DNA of 64,000 bases. Source: Mytilus trossulus (lineage: Eukaryota; Mollusca; Bivalvia; Mytilida; Mytilidae). The notes under the pieces are model-generated. The model did no database searches. It was given only the letters and a program-made list of their open reading frames with translations, and had not been told where the DNA came from. Numbering within the stretch: the stretch's first letter is position 1; the number at the start of each line of letters is the position of its first letter. Below are positions 57,001 to 64,000 of this stretch, piece by piece. The DNA lies in NCBI RefSeq assembly GCF_036588685.1, contig NC_086373.1, positions 51,405,164-51,469,163 of the forward strand. Reading direction: 5' to 3'. A program made the position numbers and the translations under genes.

Positions 57001-60000
57001 CTAATTGTTTGACCATAGCTAGGTAACTGTTGCAAACGGTCAATTGTGTGTTTATTATTGTTTATTGTTCAAAGATCATATTGAGAACAATACCTTTTTT
57101 TTATCTATCTTAAAGTCTTAGATTGCAAAGCAAATTGACGTCGATATAGTAGGTGGTATTAAGCGCGAAGCGCCAAAACGGTTCATTCTGTTATGGCAAT
57201 GAAATAAGGAATAGCAAAGACAACATTAAAATCTTCACACAAGCAATAAATGCTATATGAAATGCATTCAAGTTATATATTGTATATTAAGCAGTCTTAT
57301 TAATATTTTCGTATATGTCCTACAGATCAACATGGGGGACACATGAGCGCGCTTGTCCAAGGAAGAATTGGCAATCATATTGTGACGTGTGTCATAAATT
57401 GGTGAGAAATGACAAAAAGGAAGACCACAAAGAGTTATGCATGGAACATGCTCACATTTCTCAACAATACGCATCCGCAGTAAGCCATTTTCTATTACAA
57501 ATGTAGTAAAAGTGAAAATGCAGTAAATCAGTTGTAGGCCCCAAACTATTTTAGGTATGGTACAGTGGTAGTATCATAAAGGGAATACTGGCAAGAGTTT
57601 ACTTTATCCTATGTTCACAGTTCACCACAAATGTTGTTTTCCCAAAAGGCGCAAAAATACTTTTATCTTTTTTAAAAATCTGACAACTTACTTTGAACTA
57701 TTTTTCTTTGTACTGCATTAAAAAAAGTCACGTGAAATAAAAGCTAATGTGATGTTATGTTGAGATAAAATGTTATGTACTATCAAAAATAAATATTAAG
57801 ACTGACCATAATTGCGGTCACTTCCATTTTAGACAAGTGTATTTTACAATAGCAATCTACTTTAAAAAAAAAATGCTAAAACTTTCATTATCATCAACTT
57901 TGTAAAACCCTAGATTTATGCCCAAAATGTCTTACCGGGCCTACGCCTTTCAGAATTGTTTCATGTGCATGAATGTGAACATAATAGATACTTTGCATCA
58001 TGTACTGATAAGGACGATCATATCAGTACTTGGAACCTAATTTTCCATTACAAATTATTTTGTATTTTGCAGACATGCGGATCTGACAGTTTAATTGTCG
58101 CTGCAGGATCTACACATTTCAATACGCATGTTACCTTAGAAACCAGAAACCAGATCGACAGTAAGTTTTCTTGGGTTTTTGATTGTGTGTTGGATAATAA
58201 ACACCCAATACATGATAGTCTCCACTATAGTTAGTTTACGATAAGTGCATGAACTCGTCGGTTCAATTGGAAGATTTGCCATATTAAAGATTTAAAAATT
58301 GACATTAATTTTTGTGCTTCGACAAGAAAAACGCAACATTTAGGAGGGTGTGGATATGGTTTACAGAATATAGATTAATTATGATTATGGACAAAATGTG
58401 CAGAGCACATCCATATATAGAATAGAGAAAAAATATTGAGTGGAAAATAAGGGGGTGCTTATAGATATGGGCACAGGACGTTTGCGCTTTTTTACCTGTT
58501 AAACGATTATCATAGGACATTTGCGCTTTAAATTTTGTATCACCTGTATTAAATTGACCGGACACGTGCGCTTTTTACCTATAGTCGTCCACCTGTAATT
58601 TCAATGAGGAGTTATATTATGTAGATGAATTTAACTTATATTTCACATTTATTTATTACGACAAATGGTGCATAATCCTTCCATGGCCACTTTAAAGAAC
58701 AGTTCTACTCACCCATTCTGCTACAAAAACCTTGAAGAGTATCATTTAACAACAGTCGTTGATTTACATTACGATTTGTTATATTAATGAAAAAGGCACC
58801 CTAGATGCAGAATTGAAAAACATGATTATTTATTTGAACTATGGGCGAAATACCTGTCAGATATCTTTGTTTAGTCCTTGGGCTTCAGATATCAAGCTAA
58901 AAACTGACCTGTGATGACTGTACGTGTTTCCATGTCTTTATAATGTTTTCTATTCCTAGTTTTAGCTGTATATAAACTTTTTAACATAATATCAATGTGC
59001 TAAGAGATGTTCTATGCAATGTTTTTTAAACTTAATGTACCCGGATAAAAGAGGAGGACAGTCATGAAAACCAAATATTGCAACAGCGCAAATGTCCTAT
59101 GTAAAAAGCGCATATGTCCATTTTTTAAAAGCACAAATGTCCTATGATTTGAAGCGCAAGTGTCCAAAAATAAAAGCGCAAATGTCCTATGAAAAAGCGC
59201 AAACGTCCTGCATCGATAGATATAAAGAATAGCTAATAACAGACAAAATTTATAAAGAATAGAGAAAAGTTATATAAAAAATTAAAGAATACAGAAATGG
59301 AGACCCTCGTATATCAGAAGGCTAAGAAAACAATTGGTCTGCTCAAAGTTGAATCTTTTTAAAATATGAATCATGAATTATATATGCAGTGGATATTACC
59401 ATTGCACGTAAATTAACCATCCTTTTTTTAAATTATTCAAATTTCTTGTTTATAGACCCTACTTTATGGAGTAGAACAGAACCATAATATTAATACAAAG
59501 AATTACTGCTTTTATAGAAAAGCATTTTGATATATACCTTTTTGTGCTTCCTTGTTACATATTTGCTTGTTTTAAGATTATAAAACAATGTTGACTGCTG
59601 TACTCCTATTATTGACATTTTTACCTATTATTTCTATATAAAAAAGAAGATGTGGTATGATTGCCAATGAAACAACTCTGCACAAGAGACCAAAAGTAGA
59701 CAGAAATTAACAACTATTGGTCACCGTACGGCCTTAAACAATTAGCAAAGCCCATACCGCATTGTCAGCTATAAAAGGCCCCGAAATGTTTGTTTTGTTC
59801 ATTCTTCGTTGTCATTATTATGGAATATGATGCGACTGTCATACAAGTGGGATGTTAATTAGCTAGCTATAAAACCATGGTCCACCATTGTCTACATAAG
59901 AAAATGCCTGTACCAAGTCAGGAATATAACAGTTGTTATCCATTCATTTGATATATTTGAGCTTTTGATTTTGCCATTCGATTATAAGGGATTTTCCGTT

Positions 60001-60723
60001 TTGAATGTTTCTCGGAGTTTAGAAGTTTTGTGATTTTACTTTTCGCTAGTCGCACAAGTTCAGGCATTTATCACCATATGCATGTTACCGTTTTCGACTG
60101 AATAAACAGTTCGTCATAAGACAAAAATAAAAAAAAATAATTATTTGTATAAAAAGTGAGATAGTGGTTTGTCTTGAACAAAATAATGCAGAGTACATAA
60201 TTATGTAGTACTTAATAAATTGTATTTCCTTATTTGCATTTACTGTTGTTTTGCAAACAATATTGATATACTAGCTAATAAAACGAAAAGTGGGCTAAGC
60301 GGTAACAAAAATGCAATTCAACGAAATAAACAAAAACCTAGGGGTTCATAACTTTTATTTCATTTATTTATCTCAGGTGAGACGATATTGTACAAACGTC
60401 ATTCTAATGTAAAACGAACAGATTCAGATAAACGGTATTCCAGACATAAAAGTGACAGCTCAGATGATGGCGGACCAGAGAGTATGGAAGCATACGTAGC
60501 AGCCATTATGAGCATGCGCGATATCCCAGTTAACGCAAATGGACACAAGGAAGACTTCGAAAGCTCCGAACTTATTGGAGGGAGTCATTGTGCAAAGTCA
60601 AGGAAAACTTTTACCAGCATTTTGTCAGCAGCAAGTTCTTACAGCATGAAAGATTTGGAAATACACAAAGCCTTTGATTCAGACTTCAAACATTTCCATC
60701 GTCAGAGGGACTCTTATTCGTGA
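53590..60723 (+). CDS. Gene B: TIR domain plus TRAF-type zinc-finger protein (673 aa, five exons)
   Basis: Model: exons 53590-54052, 55552-56521, 57326-57479, 58073-58160 and 60377-60723, total 2022 nt, phases 1, 2, 0 and 1, all GT-AG. Residues 15-135 are a TIR domain with box 1 'YHVFASYSED' and box 2 'DRDGLPGQP'. Residues 217 to about 525 form eleven C2HC TRAF-type fingers, all with complete ligands, ending with 'CDVCHKLVRND...HKELC'. The C-terminal tail (about 115 residues) is Ser/Asp-rich and unlike gene A after the shared GGP motif. No RING, MATH, death domain or membrane segment is visible. The likely role is a cytoplasmic adaptor in Toll/IL-1-type immune signalling; this is inference from domains. 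Introns hold several mobile elements, including an iteron-flanked element at 58474-59210. An AATAAA lies at 60848, 125 bp past the stop. Confidence 0.88.
55552..56521 (+). CDS. Gene B exon 2 (TRAF-type zinc-finger array)
   Basis: 970 nt after a 'ttctattttag' acceptor. Encodes a basic linker, nine complete fingers (for example 'CPNKNCQTFHPKWCVDKHVD' plus 'EC') and the start of finger 10. Ends AAG|GTAAAA, phase 2. Confidence 0.9.
56605..56905 (+). repeat. Dispersed mussel repeat family 1 in gene B intron 2
   Basis: Well-conserved copy from 'aagaagatgaggtttgattg' to 'aatgtggcggggttaaacac'. The equivalent intron of gene A (48621-49077) lacks it, so it inserted after the gene duplication. Confidence 0.85.
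57326..57479 (+). CDS. Gene B exon 3 (fingers 10 and 11)
   Basis: Completes finger 10 by splicing ('CPLCGLMVPR|STWGTHERAC') and carries intact finger 11, 'CDVCHKLVRNDKKEDHKELC'. GTAAGC donor, phase 0. It is 18 nt longer than in gene A, in keeping with the loss there. Confidence 0.85.
57790..57955 (-). repeat. Fragment related to the 4224-4754 MITE
   Basis: 'cggtcacttccattttagac' near its left and 'accgggcctacgccttt' at its right resemble the interior and right end of the MITE at 4224-4754. It lies in intron 3 of gene B. Diverged and incomplete. Confidence 0.45.
58073..58160 (+). CDS. Gene B exon 4
   Basis: 88 nt between a 'gtattttgcag' acceptor and a GTAAGT donor, phase 1. Encodes 29 residues starting 'TCGSDSLIVAAGS', with no recognisable domain. 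It takes the place of the unrelated gene A exon 4. Confidence 0.65.
58474..59210. mobile_element. Iteron-flanked TIR element in gene B intron 4
   Basis: 737 bp with exact 19-bp inverted ends CAGGACGTTTGCGCTTTTT. Inside the left end are two more diverged copies of the motif (near 58511 and 58560). Inside the right end are five more in the opposite sense (near 59084, 59105, 59127, 59151 and 59172), consensus AAAGCGCAAAYGTCCTATG. The middle has no reading frame. The flanks show no clear target-site duplication, though 'atagatat' occurs on both sides. It is a non-autonomous DNA element of unknown superfamily. Confidence 0.8.
59590..60040 (+). repeat. Dispersed repeat family 4 with a nested family-1 fragment
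   Basis: Family 4 blocks ('ttgactgctgtactcc', 'tgatgcgactgtcatacaag', 'cattcgattataagggattt') are split by a family-1 fragment at 59640-59785 ('aagaagatgtggtatgattg' to 'ataaaaggccccga'). Family 1 inserted into family 4 here. Confidence 0.7.
60377..60723 (+). CDS. Gene B exon 5 (C-terminal tail)
   Basis: Opens after 'tttatttatctcag' and runs 115 codons to a TGA at 60721. Contains a basic stretch, then 'SDSSDDGGPESMEAYVAA' (shared with gene A), then a gene-specific Ser/His-rich end. No domain is recognised. Confidence 0.85.
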
Positions 60724-60847
60724 CGAATAACAGTCAGTATTAAGAGAAAATAACTATGTGACGAAATTAAAGTATTGGATCATCTTATGAACGAGTTATA
60801 TTCAGTTTCCTGGCTATGATGGCAATTAAAATGAAAAAATGGTGATT

Positions 60848-60853
60848 AATAAA
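60848..60853 (+). terminator. Polyadenylation signal of gene B
   Basis: AATAAA 125 bp after the stop codon; an ATTAAA also occurs near 60767. Confidence 0.5.
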
Positions 60854-62540
60854 AAAGAGATGCTTTTTATGTGCGCATTTTCTTTTTCTCCCACGGATAA
60901 TATTCCGCTTGATAGTCGAGTTTATGGTTTTTGCAATTAAATTACTGATAAGTTTTTTACGCATCAGACAAAAAAGGACAACAAAAAACCCTCAACGGAC
61001 ACAGTGAAAATCCAAGGTAACGTTTGGTAGGAGCAGAAGATTGGGAATATTCATTTTTCGTTCGGAATATGTGTGACACAACATCTTTATAGACTAGCAG
61101 TCATTATTAAGCAAAGGTATACTACCCTCCTTTCTAAGTAGTCTACTCTTAAAGAAGGGTAGTGTACCTAACCTAATAATGACTTCGCGATTAAGCTAAC
61201 AAGCAAGCTAACCAATGATTCTACTTTTCCCTACACACTCAATGTAATCGGCTATAAATCATTATTTGTTTATAAAAAAAACCTCCGAGAGATTGGTTTA
61301 TTACGAAGTAGTATTACTATAAGGTACCATAGCTATTTACAAGTTATTTCAAATAACTTGAATAGCAGCATAGTTTTCAAAAGAATAGTAAGCAGCAAGG
61401 GTTCCCCGAACTGGGTTAAAACTCACAACGATTTTCCTCAGTTTTGAGGCCTAAAGCTTTTTAAGTTTAAATTTGATTCGAATGGACAGCTTTTCCTATA
61501 TGTTCTATACGATAAATCAGTACTATGATTGGATGTCTAAGCTTAAGTGGTTTTATGCAATTAGTCATAGTGATCACGGCATGTAGATAAATAAACTGGT
61601 CCGCCGTTCTATCTGCAGCTTCGCATCGTCGCAGTGTAGCGATAAGTGAACACAACAGGGGTCAAGTTTAGTAGATAAACTGCTTCGACTGACGAAACTC
61701 CTGTATTATTTCGTATATTTTTGGAATTCCACGCAAAACATATTTTAATATGTGTAGTTGTCGTTTCCTCCAATTGTTTTTGTGCATAACAAATTAGAAT
61801 GAATACAAGTCTTCATTTCCATTTTTAATTTGTATGACGAATGTCATGTTTTTTTCTAATCTGTTTAAATTAAAAAATGGGCAATCTTATAAATATTAAA
61901 ATGAAAATCAATACACTGTTATTGTCTATCTGTGTATTCACGGCAAAGGTACTTAGTGACTGTATGACCGGATGAAAAGCATATAGAACATTTTAAACTT
62001 GAATATCAATAATTTTTAAGAAGTGTAAAAAACAGAATATTTAAGAAATACATGTTCATTGCAATCATACCACACCTTCTTTTTCATATGTAACTACAGA
62101 TTAAGCAATTATTGTCCATTGTTAAGATAATCTGATAAAACTGTCATTGACACGTAGATACGAAGTCCTTTATCGGATTAGTAGAAATATACATGTTTAA
62201 CCAAAAGATAATTGTTAGGTAATATTTGAGCTAATAATCAACAATCAAAAGATGTAATTATAATTAAAGTCAGAAAGATGATAGTCCAAATAATTAACAT
62301 GCTTTTCATCCAGTCAAAACTGCTCCATTTGTTTAGGCCATCCCCCGTTTTTAATCTTCTTTTACATTTCTGTTTGACGTTTTGTTTTAGATATTATAAC
62401 AGGAATATTATATAAACGAAGTGTATACATTTTACAATCAATTTCTTTTGCATTATGCACAGCAGTCACTCATAAAAAATAATTGTATTTTAAGAATTAA
62501 GAAGCAACCAAACCAATGATTGTAATAAGAAGTAGGTTGG
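60854..62540. other. Gene-free stretch with one foldback
   Basis: No coding frame supported. It contains the hairpin at 61101-61182 and a small family-1 end fragment at about 62058-62090. Confidence 0.4.
61101..61182. repeat. 82-bp imperfect hairpin
   Basis: Left arm 'tcattattaa...aaggtatactaccct' and right arm 'agggtagtgtacct...aataatga' pair over about 35 bases with small bulges and a loop of about 9. It could be a short MITE or a precursor-like hairpin. Confidence 0.55.
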
Positions 62541-62785
62541 AAACATAGTCTGTTTACTGATCTTTTCCCTCAGACATTCAACGGAAGGACAACATCTGTA
62601 ATGTAACATGGTCTGCTTACTGATCTTTTCCCTTAGACTTTCAACAGAAAAACAACATACCTGTATGTGAGAGCTGATTCTAGGTCTTTACATGTTAGGG
62701 GGCAGCTGTTAACAATGCCTAGGATGGTGCATGGCATTGCTGTCAATGCAAAGGCAAGCCGGGCATTGTTGTCGATGTAAAGGCA
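62541..62785. repeat. Two adjacent local tandem duplications
   Basis: A roughly 62-bp unit ('ttactgatcttttccct') is present twice (62541-62602 and 62605-62670). Then a roughly 29-bp unit ('ggcattgctgtcaatgcaaa' / 'ggcattgttgtcgatgtaaa') is present twice (62732-62788). Confidence 0.75.
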
Positions 62786-63117
62786 GGGCGGAAACGACTA
62801 ACACCAATAATTTAAAAATTAAAACTTTAAATAAGATAAATAAAAAAAAAAACCACCAAAAAGTAGAAACAACAGTTAAAAAACCCCCAAATATTTTCAA
62901 TTATTTCCCTCAGGCAATAGATAACAATAAATATTTAGAACTACATTTAGGAAAACTTTTAATTATCTTTATTTTAGTTTAACTTGTGTTAAAACATTTT
63001 ACATTAAATCTAAATAATTTTAAATCATGACTTGCCTATAATTTCAAAATTCAAACTTTGAGCAGGATTTCTACTTATATATGCATAATGGTTTAATTTT
63101 CAAATTGTTATTTGGAT

Positions 63118-63160
63118 GGAGAGTTGTCTCATTGGCACTCACACCACATCTTCCTATATC
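63118..63160 (-). repeat. Family-1 end module
   Basis: 'gagttgtctcattggcactc' plus 'acaccacatcttcc', the same roughly 40-bp module found at 28050-28095 and at the ends of the full family-1 copies. Confidence 0.7.
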
Positions 63161-63304
63161 TAAAACAACATGGCGGAGTGAGTAGGTCGGTATGCAAGAG
63201 CTCCCGCAAAATTTCGACTGTATTGATTGAAAAACATGAATTTGAAACGAATTTTGTTTTCGAAAGTGATATATACTGAACATTTAATATGCATCTTGAT
63301 CTAA

Positions 63305-64000
63305 ATGGGGCAAAAGAGAACAAGGAGCACTGGTAGCCAAACAGGTTTTACACCTCCAAACAAAACAAAATCAAATATGGCGTCGCCCTTTCAACAACAA
63401 CAACAAAGTTTTTCTCAAGTACTGAACCAAGCTCATGACACTCTGCATACTAGCACACCTCATAATTTATCTAACAGAAGTGTGCCCATTCCACCACAAT
63501 ATCAACATAATCCTATGAACCAGACGTTTGAATGTACAAGTATACCAACAGACAGTCACATTACATATCCTGCATATCACAATCCACAACCTCCGTTTGC
63601 ATCCCAACCATTTTCTGTCTCAAGTGATAGTGTACGTACCCATATAACTATGGAAATGTTGTTCTCGTCAATAAATGTGATGAACCAAAGATTTGAAAGG
63701 TTTGATTTGGAATTTACTAACCGCTTCTCTCAACTTGACAAAAAATTAGATGACCGTTTCGGAGCAATAGATCAAAATTTAACAGGGATGAGGCAAGAGA
63801 TAGATGAAATTAAGGAGACACAGAAAATGCATGATGACATTTTAAAAACTGAAGAAAAACATCATCACGAAATTTCTGATAGAATGCGAGTGGTAGAAAA
63901 CTATACACAAGATATAGAAGTTGATTCAAACAATGTCAGGGAAGATTTCTTAAAACTTCAGAGTCACTCTATGAAGTACAACCTCATTTTTGGCGGAATT
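63305..64000 (+). CDS. LINE-type ORF1 protein, 5' part (runs off the window)
   Basis: Uninterrupted frame of 232 codons from an ATG at 63305 to the window edge. The first 110 residues are low-complexity, Ser/Pro/Gln/Asn-rich ('MASPFQQQQQSFSQVLNQAH'). Residues about 115-220 form a long charged coiled coil ('RFERFDLEFTNRFSQLDKKL', 'MRQEIDEIKETQKMHDDILK'). The last residues, 'SHSMKYNLIFGGI', match the usual start of the RRM of L1-like ORF1 proteins. Such proteins trimerise through the coiled coil and bind the element's RNA. The reverse-transcriptase ORF2 would lie beyond the right edge. The absence of stops suggests a young copy. A cellular coiled-coil gene is a less likely alternative. Confidence 0.7.
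   Translation, partial: MGQKRTRSTGSQTGFTPPNKTKSNMASPFQQQQQSFSQVLNQAHDTLHTSTPHNLSNRSVPIPPQYQHNPMNQTFECTSIPTDSHITYPAYHNPQPPFASQPFSVSSDSVRTHITMEMLFSSINVMNQRFERFDLEFTNRFSQLDKKLDDRFGAIDQNLTGMRQEIDEIKETQKMHDDILKTEEKHHHEISDRMRVVENYTQDIEVDSNNVREDFLKLQSHSMKYNLIFGGI

Noticed and set aside
57956-58234. 92-codon frame over gene B exon 4
   Set aside because: Only 58073-58160 is supported as an exon by splice signals and phase; the rest reads through introns.
60388-60723. Stand-alone gene starting at 60388
   Set aside because: A better explanation is the last exon of gene B: an acceptor at 60376, matching phase, and the GGP motif shared with gene A.

Overview
This 64 kb window looks like nuclear DNA from a marine bivalve, most likely a mussel (Mytilus or a close relative). 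It is AT-rich and gene-poor, its genes are split by GT-AG introns, and it is full of short dispersed repeats that I recognise from mussel sequence. One of these repeats carries a 'gatgtggtatgattgccaat' end module and occurs here roughly ten times. The species assignment is from memory of these repeats, not from a search.

Layout. 1-9.8 kb: non-coding, with dispersed repeats, a 180-bp duplication (734-1085) and a MITE-like element (4224-4754). 9.86-10.13 kb (minus): one exon with the N-terminal half of a Kv3/Shaw-type potassium-channel T1 domain. 12.66-13.54 kb (minus): a decayed coding region of unknown family. 13.5-19.7 kb: non-coding, with a long-TIR MITE at 17373-17768. 19.75-27.95 kb: two nested DNA transposons. 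The inner one (21978-27464) is a PIF/Harbinger element with a MADF/Myb-like gene (plus) facing a HARBI1-type transposase gene (minus). The outer one has a 33-bp terminal inverted repeat. 28-41 kb: a repeat graveyard with an inverted SINE pair, a reverse-transcriptase remnant and several repeat families. 41.5-60.8 kb: a tandem duplication of a five-exon gene. 63.3 kb to the end: the start of a LINE-type ORF1 running off the window.

The main biological content is the pair of tandem paralogues (gene A 43184-50543, gene B 53590-60723). Each encodes an N-terminal TIR domain followed by a tandem array of TRAF-type C2HC zinc fingers. There is no RING, MATH or transmembrane segment in the modelled exons. 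Exon phases agree at every junction, both spliced lengths are multiples of three (610 and 673 aa), and one zinc finger is completed only by splicing exon 2 to exon 3. I infer a cytoplasmic innate-immune adaptor that joins a TIR interaction surface directly to TRAF-like zinc fingers. I do not recognise it as a named family.

The second notable structure is at the ends of the Harbinger element. Both subterminal regions are built from dozens of degenerate TCGYAA motifs spaced 10-11 bp apart, about one helical turn. The outer element uses ACGAWGG motifs with similar spacing, and a third small element in intron 4 of gene B has inverted GCGCAAAYGTCC iterons at its ends.
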